Assembly: GCA_016788785.1 (NCBI GenBank) | Contig: JAEUSM010000012.1 | Location: 170,453-234,452 of the forward strand | DNA length: 64,000 bases | Direction: 5' to 3' | Source: Candidatus Kapaibacterium sp. | Lineage (GTDB): Bacteria; Bacteroidota; Ignavibacteria; Kapaibacteriales; JAEUSM01 | Shown here: positions 8,106-18,245 of the stretch, one piece after another | Numbering within the stretch: position 1 is the first letter of the stretch | How the letters are laid out: the number at the start of each line of letters is the position of its first letter | Notes under the pieces: model-generated | Told to the model about the DNA's origin: nothing | The model's input: the letters and a program-made list of their open reading frames with translations, nothing else | The model's database searches: none | Position numbers and translations under genes: made by a program

Positions 8106-9269
8106 TTAGCTAAACGCTTGGATACCTGTTATATCTGCACCTAATATTAGGGTATGTATATCGTGAGTTCCTTCATAGGTATAAACAGATTCAAGATTTG
8201 CCATGTGTCTCATGACAGGGTATTCATCTAAAATACCATTAGCTCCATGAATGTCACGTGCTACTGCAGCAATTTCTCTTGCTATAGAAACATTATTTCT
8301 TTTTGCCATTGAAACTTGCTGCGGTGTCATTGTTCCATTGTCTTTCATTTTACCTAAATGATAACATAACAATTGACCCTTTGTAATCTCTGAAAGCATC
8401 CAAACCAGTTTTTGTTGAACTAATTGAAAAGATGCAATTGGTTTATTGAATTGAATACGAGATTTAGCATAGTTCAATGATGAATCATACAATCCCATTG
8501 CAGCACCTAATGCTCCCCAAGAAATTCCATATCTTGCTTGTGTTAAACAACTCAATGGTCCGCGTAAACCTTCAATGGTAAGTATATTTTCTTCAGGTAT
8601 TTCACAATCTTGAAACACTAATTCGGAAGTAACCGATGCACGCAATGAATGTTTTCCTTTCATTTCAGGTGCAGTAAACCCTTTGAATCCTTTTTCTACA
8701 AGGAATCCACGCACTTTGCCTTCAAATTTTGCCCAAACAACACAAACATCTGCAACAGAACCATTGGTAATCCACATTTTAGCACCATTGAGAAGATATC
8801 CGCCTTCTGTTTTGACAGCATTTGTAATCATATCATTCGGATTTGACCCATAATCAGGTTCAGTTAATCCAAAACAACCAATGGCAGTTCCAGCAGCTAA
8901 TTTGGGTAGCCATTTTCTTCGTTGTTCCTCTGAACCATATTTGTAGATTGGATACATTACTAAAGAACTTTGAACCGAAGCAAAGGAACGAATAGCAGAA
9001 TCAGCACGTTCCAATTCTTGCATAGCCAAACCATAGCAAATATTGTTCATACCAGCACAACCATACTCTTGAGGTAAGGTTACTCCAAAGACGCCAATTG
9101 ACGCCATTTTTTCAACTAATTCTTCTGGAAATGTTCCAGCCATAAAATGTTTGTCGATTATAGGAATTACTTCTTCATCAACAAAATTACCTACAGTATC
9201 TCTGACAAGTTTTTCTTCCGAAGTTAAAAGTTCGTCAAGATTATAATAATCAACAGGTTTGTAACTCAT
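8106..9269 (-). CDS. gcdH: Acyl-CoA dehydrogenase, glutaryl-CoA dehydrogenase type
   Basis: A 387-residue FAD enzyme. Features of the glutaryl-CoA dehydrogenase subgroup are SVQSSLVMYPIYKYGSEEQR, CFGLTEPDYGSNP, SLRASVTSELVFQDC, and near the C-terminus YTYEGTHDIHTLILG with the catalytic glutamate, followed by GITGIQAF-like ADITGIQAF. The enzyme oxidises and decarboxylates glutaryl-CoA to crotonyl-CoA in lysine/tryptophan breakdown. A 3-hydroxyacyl-CoA dehydrogenase that could act two steps later lies at 16334. It stands alone, 5 bp upstream of the degenerate kinase gene. The upstream region carries a TATTTTTG element (minus strand, 9293-9300). Confidence 0.88.
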   Translation of the reverse strand: MSYKPVDYYNLDELLTSEEKLVRDTVGNFVDEEVIPIIDKHFMAGTFPEELVEKMASIGVFGVTLPQEYGCAGMNNICYGLAMQELERADSAIRSFASVQSSLVMYPIYKYGSEEQRRKWLPKLAAGTAIGCFGLTEPDYGSNPNDMITNAVKTEGGYLLNGAKMWITNGSVADVCVVWAKFEGKVRGFLVEKGFKGFTAPEMKGKHSLRASVTSELVFQDCEIPEENILTIEGLRGPLSCLTQARYGISWGALGAAMGLYDSSLNYAKSRIQFNKPIASFQLVQQKLVWMLSEITKGQLLCYHLGKMKDNGTMTPQQVSMAKRNNVSIAREIAAVARDIHGANGILDEYPVMRHMANLESVYTYEGTHDIHTLILGADITGIQAFS

Positions 9270-9350
9270 AGTACTTTCTTCTAAAATTTTAACAAAAATA
9301 CGAATTTATAGTCAATAATACCCTTAAAATTGAAAATTATCAGGAATTTC

Positions 9351-9381
9351 TTTGATAAGATTCAAAATAATTGTATATTTG
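9351..9381 (+). promoter_or_regulatory. Bacteroidota-type promoter of the rimP-nusA-infB operon
   Basis: TTTG at 9351-9354 and TATATTTG at 9374-9381 with 19 bp between them match the sigma-A promoter consensus of Bacteroidota (TTTG-N19-21-TAnnTTTG). Transcription should start near 9387, placing the GGGCT/AGCCC hairpin at the very start of the transcript and the rimP ATG about 43 nt downstream. Confidence 0.75.
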
Positions 9382-9397
9382 TAATCGTTATTGAATT

Positions 9398-9418
9398 GGG
9401 CTCAGAGTAGCCCATTTT
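9398..9418 (+). promoter_or_regulatory. Leader hairpin (attenuator-like) before rimP
   Basis: GGGCT (9398-9402), a 6-nt loop and AGCCC (9409-9413) form a five-pair GC stem followed by ATTTTTATTTTT. This is the shape of a small intrinsic terminator between the promoter and rimP. Similar leader hairpins precede this operon in many bacteria, where NusA modulates its own synthesis; the role here is inferred. Confidence 0.55.
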
Positions 9419-9429
9419 TATTTTTCTCT

Positions 9430-9915
9430 ATGAACAAAGATCTCTCGAAAGAAATCATTGTCGAATTTGTACAACCTTTGGCAACACAATTAGAATTGTT
9501 TGTTGTTGGGGTCTCTATCAAAGGAACAATGAAACATAGGATTGTTAGTGTCTTCATTGATAAGCCATCGGGAGTAACAATAGATGATTGTTCGACACTT
9601 CAACGATTGATGGATGAACACTTCGAATCATTCGAATATGCTAACAATATAACTTCGATTGAAGTTTCCTCACCAGGATTTGACAATCCCCTATCATTCG
9701 ATTGGCAAATCGCTAATCATATCACTCGGTTGTGTGATATAAAACTTTCAGAACAGAAATTACACGGAAGAATTATTTCATATGATGAAAATGGTAGTTT
9801 TTCGGTAACATTACTTCCACCCAAACGAAAAGGTGTGAAACAAACTGAAGGCGAAACAACAACATTTCAATTTTCTGAAATAGATTCTATTACTATAATT
9901 CCCGAAATTCGTTAA
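9430..9915 (+). CDS. rimP: Ribosome maturation factor RimP
   Basis: A 161-residue protein needed for 30S subunit maturation. Visible signatures: an N-terminal alpha/beta domain with VFIDKPSGVTIDDCSTLQRL and the conserved IEVSSPGFDNPL, followed by an SH3-like C-terminal domain containing the GRIISYDE segment. I start it at the ATG at 9430 and not at an in-frame TTG at 9391, because the TTG lies inside the leader hairpin and would add residues absent from the family. nusA follows after 13 bp. Confidence 0.93.
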   Translation: MNKDLSKEIIVEFVQPLATQLELFVVGVSIKGTMKHRIVSVFIDKPSGVTIDDCSTLQRLMDEHFESFEYANNITSIEVSSPGFDNPLSFDWQIANHITRLCDIKLSEQKLHGRIISYDENGSFSVTLLPPKRKGVKQTEGETTTFQFSEIDSITIIPEIR

Positions 9916-9928
9916 ACGTACTGATATT

Positions 9929-11311
9929 ATGCCAAGACGTAAAGTAAAACCAAAATTTGATAAAAAAGTAATTATTGAAGCTTTTGCTGAAATGGCAAGA
10001 GAAAAAAATATTGATCGTGACCTACTTCAAGGTATGGTCGAAGAAACCTTATCCTTACTTGTTCGTAAACGCTATGGTGCGGAAGTTGATTTTGAAATCA
10101 TTGTTAATTTAGACAAAGGTGATATTGAAATCTATAGAATGAGAACCATTGTGGAATCAAAAACAGACGTTGAAGATCCAGTTTTGGAAGTTTCAATCGA
10201 AGAATTGAAAGAAGAAGAAGTAGAAACTGCCGAATTAGAGGTTGGTGATAGCTATATTGAAGAGATTACCTTAGATAATATTGCTGAAAATTTTGGAAGA
10301 AGGCTTATAGCTTTAGCGACGCAAACTCTTTCACAACGAATTCGTGATGCAGAAAAAGATATTGTTTTCAGTGAATTTGCTGATAAAGTTGGTGAAGTAA
10401 TTGTTGGTGAAGTTTATCAAATGAGAAAAAATGATATTCTTATAGTTCACAACAAAGTAGAAATGCGTTTACCTCGTGAAGAACAAATTTCAAACGAACG
10501 ATATCGAAAAAATCAAACGCTAAAAGCAATCATCAAAGAAGTTAGAAGATCTTCCTCAGGAACTCCTGAAGTTATTCTCTCTCGTTCTTCCAATGAGTTT
10601 TTGGCTAAATTGTTTGAAATTGAAATTCCAGAAATTTATGATGGAATTATCCAAATCAAAGCAATTGCTCGTGAACCGGGTGAGAGAGCTAAAATTGCTG
10701 TAATTTCCAATGACGAACGTATTGATCCAGTAGGAGCATGTGTTGGTGTTAAGGGTATGAGAATCCATTCGATAGTTAGAGAACTCAATAACGAAAATAT
10801 TGATGTGGTTACTTATTCACCCGATTTGTCGATATTAACGGCACGAGCATTGTCACCTGCAAAAATTCGTGACGTTGCTGTTGATTATGAAACGAAATCT
10901 ATTACCGTTACAGTTCCGGATGAATATGTTTCATTAGCTATTGGTCGAGCTGGACAAAATGTTCGTTTAGCATCGATGCTTATTGGTTACAATATTACGT
11001 TGGTCAAAGAAGGTGGAGAAGATATTCATATTTCTGAATTTGAATCAGAATTCGGTTCGGAGTTATACAATCAAGTTGTGGAACTTGGAATAGAATCTGC
11101 ACGTGGATTTTTGGAAACAGATATTGATACCTTACTTCAATTAAACGGTATGACACCGGAATTACTTGCCGAACTTCGTATCATCATTTTAGACGAATTT
11201 GAAGAGCAAGAATCGTTACAAATTTCAGATAAATTGTCTGCATTGTTTTCAGAACAACCATCAGATGAGTTTATTGGTTCTGATCAAGAATCATCAAATA
11301 TTGCAGAATGA
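9929..11311 (+). CDS. nusA: Transcription termination/antitermination factor NusA
   Basis: A 460-residue RNA polymerase-binding protein. Order: N-terminal polymerase-binding domain (1-125), S1 domain with GEVIVGEVYQM (about 150-215), two KH domains with VGVKGMRIHSIVREL and AIGRAGQNVRLAS, then a short acidic C-terminal helix-hairpin region (LLQLNGMTPELLAELR). It acts in pausing, termination and antitermination. It sits in the conserved rimP-nusA-infB order and is probably under leader control. Confidence 0.96.
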   Translation: MPRRKVKPKFDKKVIIEAFAEMAREKNIDRDLLQGMVEETLSLLVRKRYGAEVDFEIIVNLDKGDIEIYRMRTIVESKTDVEDPVLEVSIEELKEEEVETAELEVGDSYIEEITLDNIAENFGRRLIALATQTLSQRIRDAEKDIVFSEFADKVGEVIVGEVYQMRKNDILIVHNKVEMRLPREEQISNERYRKNQTLKAIIKEVRRSSSGTPEVILSRSSNEFLAKLFEIEIPEIYDGIIQIKAIAREPGERAKIAVISNDERIDPVGACVGVKGMRIHSIVRELNNENIDVVTYSPDLSILTARALSPAKIRDVAVDYETKSITVTVPDEYVSLAIGRAGQNVRLASMLIGYNITLVKEGGEDIHISEFESEFGSELYNQVVELGIESARGFLETDIDTLLQLNGMTPELLAELRIIILDEFEEQESLQISDKLSALFSEQPSDEFIGSDQESSNIAE

Positions 11312-11367
11312 TTTGTGCAGATATTTGTTTGACTTGAAACATTATTTTTTTCATTTACATCGGATTT

Positions 11368-14300
11368 ATGGCTGGATCAAAAATTAGATTATTTCAACTT
11401 GCCTCTCAAATTAACATTGGCAAGGATACTATTGTAGAGTTTCTAACTTCAAAAGGTTTTAGTGTTGAAAACAAAGCAACGACTATCATCACAGAGGAAA
11501 TGCAAGAAGCTGTGTATGATAAGTATTCTCGAGAGGTAAAAGCTGTTGAGACTCAACGCAAAAAAGTTGAAAATCAAAAACAAATTAAAAAACCAACTTC
11601 TGATGACAAAGAAGTCGAAGACGCTTCTTCTTCATCAGTGCAAGAGGTTATTGAGCAACCTCAGGTTGTTTCTGAGCCAAAAATCGCTGCGATTGTAACG
11701 GAAGAAATCTCCCAACATGTTGAGATAAAATCACCAGAACCTATTCAAGAAAAAAGACCCGATCCGGTGGAAAAACTATCGGAAGAAATTTCTCCATCTT
11801 CCAAAAAGGAAGTTGTAGAAACAGTTGTTTCCAAAGCAAATCAATCTGAAAGTGATCAACCAAAACAAACTCCTTCTATACAAGAGATTTTATCTGAAGA
11901 GCCTGAAGATTCTCAATTGTTAGTTTTGAATAAAAAGCAAAACAAACCAATGAAAGATGATGGAAGTGATAAACAAAGACCAAAACGAACTGATGATAAT
12001 CGACCGCAACATCAGCAACAAGGTCAACAACGTCAAGGTCAAAATCAACAAAATCAACAACGTCAAGGTCAAAACCAACAGGGTCAACAACGTCAAGGTC
12101 AAAGCCAACAAGGTCAAAGACCACATCAGCAAGGTCAAAATGCTAATCAAGACGGAAACAAAGGCTTAAAAATAGTTGGTCGTTTAGAAATTAAACCAAA
12201 ACAGCATCCGAAACCCCGTATGCAAATGACGGTTGGTCAAGGTAATGCTGGTAATCAAAATCGTAACCAACAACAAGGAAACTTCCAACAAAAAAGATCC
12301 AATAATCCGAATCAACCTCAAAATAGAAATCAAGACGTATATCGTTCTAATGAATACCGTACGAATAATAATGAGCCAAGAATCAATCCGAATCCGCCAA
12401 TTGTTGTTCTTAAAAGTACATTTGGAAAACCAAATCCATCATTAGGCCCTGACAAAGAAAAAGGTGCTTTTGATAAAAAAGCTAAAAAGAAACGCATGCC
12501 GTTGAAACAACAGGTCAATGTTGATGATGTTGATAAGGCAATACGTAAAACACTATCAGATATAGACGATTCCTCATCAGGAACTTCAAGTAGAATGAAG
12601 AACAAGATGAAGAAAAAAATAGCTCGAGACGAGAAAGAAGTTAAACGTCAAGAAGAGATTGATAGAGAATCGCAAATTATAAAGATTTCGGAATATGTAA
12701 CAGTTGCTCAATTAGCGAATCTTCTAAATGTACCAGCTTCACAAGTAATTGTGAAATGTATGCAATTAGGACTTATGGTTAGTATTAATCAACGTTTAGA
12801 TAAAGATACCGTTCAATTGATAGTCAATGATTATGGATTTGAAGCAGAATTTTTAGATGATAAAGCTGTCCAACTTCTTGATGAAGAAGAGGATATTGAA
12901 GAAAATCTCATTGGTAGACCTCCAATAGTTACTATTATGGGTCACGTTGATCATGGTAAAACATCACTTTTGGATTTTATTCGAACTGAAAATGTGGTTG
13001 CCGGAGAAGCTGGTGGAATAACTCAGCATATTGGTGCGTATCACGTTGATTTGCCAAAACGAGGTAGAATTACCTTTTTAGATACTCCAGGTCACGAAGC
13101 GTTTACTGCTATGCGTGCTCGCGGTGCAACTGTAACGGATATTGTTATTTTGGTTGTTGCTGCTGATGATTCAGTGATGCCACAAACTATTGAGGCTATT
13201 GCTCACGCTAAAGCGGCAAATTCTCCTATTATCGTTGCTTTGAATAAAATGGACAAGCCAGATGCTAATCCAGATAGAATCAAACAACAATTGAGCGACC
13301 ACGGTGTTTTGATTGAAGAATGGGGAGGAAAATATCAATGTGTTCCAATCTCTGCTAAAACTGGAATGAACGTAGATTTACTTTTGGAAACCATTATTCT
13401 TGAGTCAGAACTTTTAGAATTAAAAGCTGACCCTCAAAGAAAAGCTCGTGGTACTGTCATCGAATCTCATGTTGACAAAGGTAAAGGAAATATTGCTACT
13501 GTCATTGTTCAAAAGGGAACTTTGAAAATTGGTGACCCATTTATCGCTGGTATGAGTGCTGGTCGTGTTCGTGCTATGTACGATGAACGTGGAAGAATTG
13601 TATCGGAAGCAGGTCCTTCAATTCCTGTTCAGTTAACTGGATTTGATTTACTTCCAAATGCTGGAGATATTATTTCTGTAACTGCATCAGAATCAGAAGC
13701 GAAACAAATTTCTTCTGAACGACAGTTGAATCAACGTGAACAACAATTCCGTCAAGTTCGTCACATGACGTTGGACGATATCTCGAAACAAATTCAAATT
13801 GGTGGTGTCAAAGAACTTCGATTGATCATCAAAGGTGATTTTGGTGGTTCTGTAGAAGCACTTTCTGATTCATTGTTAAAACTTTCAAGAACAGAACTGA
13901 ATGTACGTATCTTGCACAAAGGTGTTGGTACGATAACAGAATCGGATATAATGTTAGCCTCTGCATCTGATGCAATCATCATTGGTTTCCAAGTGAATGT
14001 AAATACTGCTGCTTCTCAACTGGCAAATTCTGAATCAGTTGATGTTCGTTTGTATAACATTATCTACGACTGTATTAATGAAATTCAATTAGCATTAGAA
14101 GGTTTACTCGATCCAGATTTGAAAGAGGAAATCACCTCTACTATTATTGTTCGACAAGTATTTAGAATTTCAAAAGTTGGCTCAGTGGCTGGTTGTTATG
14201 TACAATCTGGTAAGATTATTCGTAATGATAAAATTAGAATTCTTCGAGATGGATTACCTATTTATAAAGGAACTATACAATCACTTAAGCGAATCAAAGA

Positions 14301-14433
14301 TGATGTACGAGAAGTTGATGCAAACTACGAATGCGGAATTGTCATTAATGGATTCAATGACTTTGAGGAGAATGATATCATCGAAGGATATAAAATTACA
14401 GAAGTAAAACGAACACTAAGTTCATTAACATAA
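11368..14433 (+). CDS. infB: Translation initiation factor IF-2
   Basis: A 1021-residue GTPase that places initiator tRNA on the 30S subunit. G motifs: GHVDHGKT near residue 525, DTPGHEAF near 571 and NKMD near 626; the C-terminal domains bind fMet-tRNA. The first 60 residues are an IF2N helical domain ([21 protein letters not shown]) and a second one lies near 440. Between them is a long disordered linker; residues about 210-260 are almost only Gln, Gly, Asn and Arg, encoded by imperfect short DNA repeats (12013-12140). Such linkers are common in FCB IF-2. Confidence 0.97.
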   Translation: MAGSKIRLFQLASQINIGKDTIVEFLTSKGFSVENKATTIITEEMQEAVYDKYSREVKAVETQRKKVENQKQIKKPTSDDKEVEDASSSSVQEVIEQPQVVSEPKIAAIVTEEISQHVEIKSPEPIQEKRPDPVEKLSEEISPSSKKEVVETVVSKANQSESDQPKQTPSIQEILSEEPEDSQLLVLNKKQNKPMKDDGSDKQRPKRTDDNRPQHQQQGQQRQGQNQQNQQRQGQNQQGQQRQGQSQQGQRPHQQGQNANQDGNKGLKIVGRLEIKPKQHPKPRMQMTVGQGNAGNQNRNQQQGNFQQKRSNNPNQPQNRNQDVYRSNEYRTNNNEPRINPNPPIVVLKSTFGKPNPSLGPDKEKGAFDKKAKKKRMPLKQQVNVDDVDKAIRKTLSDIDDSSSGTSSRMKNKMKKKIARDEKEVKRQEEIDRESQIIKISEYVTVAQLANLLNVPASQVIVKCMQLGLMVSINQRLDKDTVQLIVNDYGFEAEFLDDKAVQLLDEEEDIEENLIGRPPIVTIMGHVDHGKTSLLDFIRTENVVAGEAGGITQHIGAYHVDLPKRGRITFLDTPGHEAFTAMRARGATVTDIVILVVAADDSVMPQTIEAIAHAKAANSPIIVALNKMDKPDANPDRIKQQLSDHGVLIEEWGGKYQCVPISAKTGMNVDLLLETIILESELLELKADPQRKARGTVIESHVDKGKGNIATVIVQKGTLKIGDPFIAGMSAGRVRAMYDERGRIVSEAGPSIPVQLTGFDLLPNAGDIISVTASESEAKQISSERQLNQREQQFRQVRHMTLDDISKQIQIGGVKELRLIIKGDFGGSVEALSDSLLKLSRTELNVRILHKGVGTITESDIMLASASDAIIIGFQVNVNTAASQLANSESVDVRLYNIIYDCINEIQLALEGLLDPDLKEEITSTIIVRQVFRISKVGSVAGCYVQSGKIIRNDKIRILRDGLPIYKGTIQSLKRIKDDVREVDANYECGIVINGFNDFEENDIIEGYKITEVKRTLSSLT

Positions 14434-14440
14434 TTAGTAG

Positions 14441-14467
14441 AACCCAAGTAGCAGTACTTGGGTTTTC
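14441..14467 (+). terminator. Terminator after infB
   Basis: AACCCAAGTA, a GCAG loop and TACTTGGGTT make a perfect ten-pair stem followed by TTC. It ends only 8 bp before the rnhB start, so rnhB may depend on readthrough or on a promoter not seen. Confidence 0.7.
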
Positions 14468-14474
14468 TTGCAAT

Positions 14475-15059
14475 ATGGTGTTTGCTGGTGTAGATGAAGT
14501 TGGACGTGGGGCATTGGCCGGACCCGTGACTGTTGCTGCAGTTGTGTTGCCAAATGATTTTGAAAATACTGTTGGAATTAAGGATTCAAAACTTTTATCT
14601 CATAAAAAAAGAGAAGAGTTGTTTGGTTATATTTCCTCTGTAGCTGTTGAATACAAGATAGTTTCAATTGATGCCGAAACAATAGATACGATAAATATAC
14701 TTCGAGCGACGATGTTGGCAATGCAACAGTCGTTAGATTCTTTGAAAATTAAACCAACTGCTGTTCTAATTGATGGGAATTATTCAACTATTACTGGTTA
14801 CAACGTTAGTACCCAAATAAAAGCTGATACTCACAATGTTTCTGTAGCGGCTGCATCTATCTTAGCAAAAGTTACTCGAGATAGATTGATGATGAACAAA
14901 CTTCATTATCATTATGAAATTTTTCAATGGAACAAAAATAAAGGGTACGCAACCCGAGAACATAGAAATGCAATTAGAATATATGGAGTAACTCCATATC
15001 ATCGCTTAACTTTTTGTAAAAACTTACTTCAACAAATTGACAATGAACGTTTATTTTGA
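14475..15059 (+). CDS. rnhB: Ribonuclease HII
   Basis: A 194-residue endonuclease that cuts RNA in RNA-DNA hybrids and removes misincorporated ribonucleotides. The N-terminal motif GVDEVGRGALAGP carries the catalytic Asp-Glu pair; further acidic positions are in GIKDSKLLS and LIDGN, and VAAASILAKVTRDR and KGYATREHRNAI are family blocks. The gene overlaps the pyrC start by 17 bp, suggesting translational coupling. Confidence 0.95.
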   Translation: MVFAGVDEVGRGALAGPVTVAAVVLPNDFENTVGIKDSKLLSHKKREELFGYISSVAVEYKIVSIDAETIDTINILRATMLAMQQSLDSLKIKPTAVLIDGNYSTITGYNVSTQIKADTHNVSVAAASILAKVTRDRLMMNKLHYHYEIFQWNKNKGYATREHRNAIRIYGVTPYHRLTFCKNLLQQIDNERLF

Positions 15060-16323
15060 AAATATTACTCTAACAACTGATACAAGTACTTACAAGACAA
15101 ATCTTCACATAATCGATGGAATTATTGTTCACAATTCATCAGACATTTCTCCAAAAAAGAACGAAAACACCAAAATCATAGATGGCACAACATTAACCTG
15201 TCTACCGGGGCTTTTTGATATGCATGTTCATTTTCGTGAACCAGGTCAAGAATATAAAGAAACTATAGAAACAGGATGCAACAGTGCTGCCAATGGAGGC
15301 TTTACTGGTGTTTTGTGTATGCCCAACACTGCTCCTTCTATAGATCATCCTGCCGTTGTTGAGTATATAAATTCGAAAGCAAAAGGAAATATCGTGGACG
15401 TATATTCTTCTGCAGCAATAACCGTTAAACGAGAAGGCTCAACACTCACTCCAATGAGACAATTACATGATGCAGGAGTTTTAATGTTCACAGACGATGG
15501 TTCTTGTTTGATGGATTCTCAGTTAATGCGAAATGCCTATGATTATGCCTCTGATTTTGATGGGTTGTTATCTCAACATTGTGAAGATCATCAGTTAACA
15601 AAAAACTTTGCTATGAATGAAGGTGCTGTTTCTGAAAAATTGGGACTAAAAGGGTACCCGACTGTAGCTGAGGAAATAATTATCGCACGTGATATACAAT
15701 TAGCTAACTTTTGTGGAAATAGACGTTACCATGTTTCTCATATGTCTACAAAAGGTGGAGTGCATTTGGTTAGTGATGCAAAGGCTCGTGGTCAAAGAAT
15801 TACTTGTGAAGTTACTCCTCACCATTTTGTCCTAACCGATTCTTCAATTGAACAATATGGAACAAATGCCAAAATGAATCCACCACTAAGAACTGAAGAA
15901 CATCGATTGGCGTTAATTGAAGGAATTTGTAATGGAACAGTTGATTGTATTGCTACTGATCATGCACCTCATGCTTCACATGAAAAAGTTGTTGATTTTT
16001 CTTCTGGAGCGAATGGTATTACAGGTTTAGAAACATCTTTTGCACTTTCCTATACGACCTTTGTATCATCAGGACTTATTTCATTATCAAAATTAGTTTC
16101 ATTAATGTCCACAAACCCTAGGTCAATTTTGCAACTTCCTTCTATTTCTTTTGAGGTTGGATCTTCAGCAAATGTAACTATAGTGGATACTAATATTGAA
16201 TGGGAAATTGACAGTAAAAAACATCTATCTAAGTCGTTAAACACTCCATTTGATGGGTTTAAAGTTTTTGGAAAACCGATGTTTACAATTAATAATTCTC
16301 AAATGTACACTTGTAATTTATAA
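15043..16323 (+). CDS. pyrC: Dihydroorotase (class I)
   Basis: A 426-residue amidohydrolase of pyrimidine synthesis that interconverts carbamoyl-aspartate and dihydroorotate. Zinc-binding motifs: DMHVHFREPGQEYKE, then HCED, HVSHMSTKGG and ATDHAPHA. The MPNTAPSIDHP block is typical of class I enzymes. I use the ATG at 15043, two codons after an in-frame TTG. It overlaps rnhB, and the 3-hydroxyacyl-CoA dehydrogenase gene follows after 10 bp. Confidence 0.94.
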   Translation: MNVYFENITLTTDTSTYKTNLHIIDGIIVHNSSDISPKKNENTKIIDGTTLTCLPGLFDMHVHFREPGQEYKETIETGCNSAANGGFTGVLCMPNTAPSIDHPAVVEYINSKAKGNIVDVYSSAAITVKREGSTLTPMRQLHDAGVLMFTDDGSCLMDSQLMRNAYDYASDFDGLLSQHCEDHQLTKNFAMNEGAVSEKLGLKGYPTVAEEIIIARDIQLANFCGNRRYHVSHMSTKGGVHLVSDAKARGQRITCEVTPHHFVLTDSSIEQYGTNAKMNPPLRTEEHRLALIEGICNGTVDCIATDHAPHASHEKVVDFSSGANGITGLETSFALSYTTFVSSGLISLSKLVSLMSTNPRSILQLPSISFEVGSSANVTIVDTNIEWEIDSKKHLSKSLNTPFDGFKVFGKPMFTINNSQMYTCNL

Positions 16324-16333
16324 CAATCAAAAA

Positions 16334-17185
16334 ATGAATATAGCAATAATAGGTAGTGGAACAATGGGTTGCGGTATTGCAATCTCTTCTATATTAGCTT
16401 CACACACTGTACTAATGTATGATGTTTCAGAAGAGAAACGAATTCAGGCATTAGAATATGTTTCTAAAGAGTTACTCAAATCTGTAGAACGAGGAAAGTT
16501 AGCACCGGATTTATACGAAAGTACCGTTGCTCGATGTTCAGCAGTAGGTAAACTTGAGGAAATTACAGATTCAGATTTAGTCATTGAGGCTATTATTGAA
16601 GATTTTGAGATTAAAAAATCTATATTTTCAAAAATAGAATCTATTCTTTCTAAAGATACTGCTATAATAGCATCCAATACTTCTTCTTTTTCCATTTCTT
16701 CTTTAGCAAAAGATTTAAAAAATCCTGAACGATTTATTGGACTTCATTTTTTTAATCCTGCTCACATAATGAAGTTGGTAGAAATTATAAAAGGAACATT
16801 TACGAATCAAGTATCAATTGATGTAACAACTGATTATGTACGTTCACTCGGAAAAACACCCGCATTAGCAGCTGATGTACCGGGGTTTATTGTGAATCGT
16901 GTTGCTCGAAATTATTACAATGAGTCATTGAGATTACTAACTGAAGGTGTTGGCTCCATAGAACAAATTGATAGAATTCTCAAAGGTATTGGGTTTAAAA
17001 TGGGACCATTCGAATTAATGGATTTGATTGGTAATGATGTGAATGTACAAGTCTCCAAATCTGTTTGGGAACAGTATTTTTATGAGCCTCGTTTTACACC
17101 ATCAACGTTACAACAAATGTATGCAGATGCAGGACTTTTAGGCCGTAAAAGTGGTCAAGGTTTCTATAAATACTCTAAAAAGTAA
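16334..17185 (+). CDS. 3-hydroxyacyl-CoA (3-hydroxybutyryl-CoA) dehydrogenase
   Basis: A 283-residue NAD(P)-dependent enzyme. The N-terminal Rossmann motif IIGSGTMGCGIA, the NTSSFSIS block and the catalytic region GLHFFNPAHIMKLVEII are followed by the C-terminal dimer domain with KMGPFELMDLIGNDVN and GRKSGQGFYKY. Single-domain enzymes of this length (Hbd/PaaH type) act in beta-oxidation, butyrate or phenylacetate metabolism; with the glutaryl-CoA-type dehydrogenase at 8106 a crotonyl-CoA route is plausible. I reject the 28-codon N-terminal extension because it precedes the Rossmann strand and overlaps pyrC. Confidence 0.92.
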   Translation: MNIAIIGSGTMGCGIAISSILASHTVLMYDVSEEKRIQALEYVSKELLKSVERGKLAPDLYESTVARCSAVGKLEEITDSDLVIEAIIEDFEIKKSIFSKIESILSKDTAIIASNTSSFSISSLAKDLKNPERFIGLHFFNPAHIMKLVEIIKGTFTNQVSIDVTTDYVRSLGKTPALAADVPGFIVNRVARNYYNESLRLLTEGVGSIEQIDRILKGIGFKMGPFELMDLIGNDVNVQVSKSVWEQYFYEPRFTPSTLQQMYADAGLLGRKSGQGFYKYSKK

Positions 17186-17201
17186 TTAGCTTAGGATTCT
17201 T

Positions 17202-18245
17202 GTGAGACAACTGAAAAGTCTTTCGTTAAAATGGAAAATAGTTGGAGTAAGTTCCTTACTAATCCTGTTAACATTTGCTATAACAAGTTGTCTATTCTAT
17301 TGTATTGATAATAGCCATGCTGGAAGTTTATTAAGTCTTGGAAGTTTAATACTTTTCGTTAGCATTTCTGTACTGATTTATTTGGGGTATATTCTCATTG
17401 CTTTATTGTTACGACCTTTAGAACAAATTACCAATGCTTTAGATGAGATAAATGCCAATAATTTAAGTACACGTATTGAATTAGAAAACGATTCAAAAGA
17501 TGTCATTCAATTGGTTACTTCCATCAATACAATGATACAAAGAATTGAAAATTCCTTCAAACAAATTCAGCAATTCACTTCAGACGCATCGCACGAATTA
17601 AGAACACCTCTCGCAATTTTGATGGGAGAATTGGAAATTGGTCTTCATACATCCAAATCAAAACAAGATTTTCAAGAGGTAATTCTTTCAGCTTTAGATG
17701 AAGTTATTAGACTATCAAAAGTCGTTTCATCGTTATTAGAGCTTTCTAAGGCAGAATCTGGTAAGTTGTTACTGCAATTTGAAAAAACCAATATATCTGA
17801 TTTACTGTTGGATTTATTAGAAGATGCAGAAATACTTTCCGAAGCAAAAAAAATCAAACTTCAACATTCTGTAGAACGAAGTGTGTATGCAGAAGTTGAC
17901 TCTTCCAAAATTCATCAAGCGTTATTGAATATAATTGAAAATTCAATAAAATATACGCAGGAAGAAGGGGAAGTTTCCATAGTATTAGATTCTGATTCTC
18001 AATTTGTTATAATTGAGGTAAAAGATAATGGAATTGGAATGACAGAAGAAGAATTACCATTTATTTTTGATAGATTTTATAGAGCTGATGTTTCTCGTTC
18101 AACAGCAATTCAAGGAACCGGAATTGGACTTGCAATTGTAAAATGGATTTTAGAAGGTCATGATGCTATTACTACTGTAAAATCAAAACCAAATGAAGGA
18201 ACAACATTTTTAATTAAATTACCCAAAAAGAGAAAAACATTATGA
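17202..18245 (+). CDS. Membrane sensor histidine kinase
   Basis: A 347-residue inner-membrane kinase with a GTG start. Two membrane helices (about residues 14-33 and 45-70) are joined by a very short external loop, so there is almost no periplasmic sensor. Then come HAMP (about 70-120), the phosphoacceptor His131 in SDASHELRTPLAIL and an ATPase domain with N-box NIIENSIKYT, DNGIGM and GTGIGLAIV. No response regulator gene lies beside it. Its stop overlaps the gmhA start by 4 bp. Confidence 0.9.
   Translation: MRQLKSLSLKWKIVGVSSLLILLTFAITSCLFYCIDNSHAGSLLSLGSLILFVSISVLIYLGYILIALLLRPLEQITNALDEINANNLSTRIELENDSKDVIQLVTSINTMIQRIENSFKQIQQFTSDASHELRTPLAILMGELEIGLHTSKSKQDFQEVILSALDEVIRLSKVVSSLLELSKAESGKLLLQFEKTNISDLLLDLLEDAEILSEAKKIKLQHSVERSVYAEVDSSKIHQALLNIIENSIKYTQEEGEVSIVLDSDSQFVIIEVKDNGIGMTEEELPFIFDRFYRADVSRSTAIQGTGIGLAIVKWILEGHDAITTVKSKPNEGTTFLIKLPKKRKTL

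Noticed and set aside
9391..9429. rimP start at TTG 9391
   Set aside because: The codon lies at the very 5' end of the predicted transcript, in the leader hairpin, and the added residues are not part of the family.
12013..12140. DNA minisatellite or regulatory repeat
   Set aside because: It is the Gln/Gly/Asn/Arg-rich linker of IF-2, in frame and normal for the family in this group.
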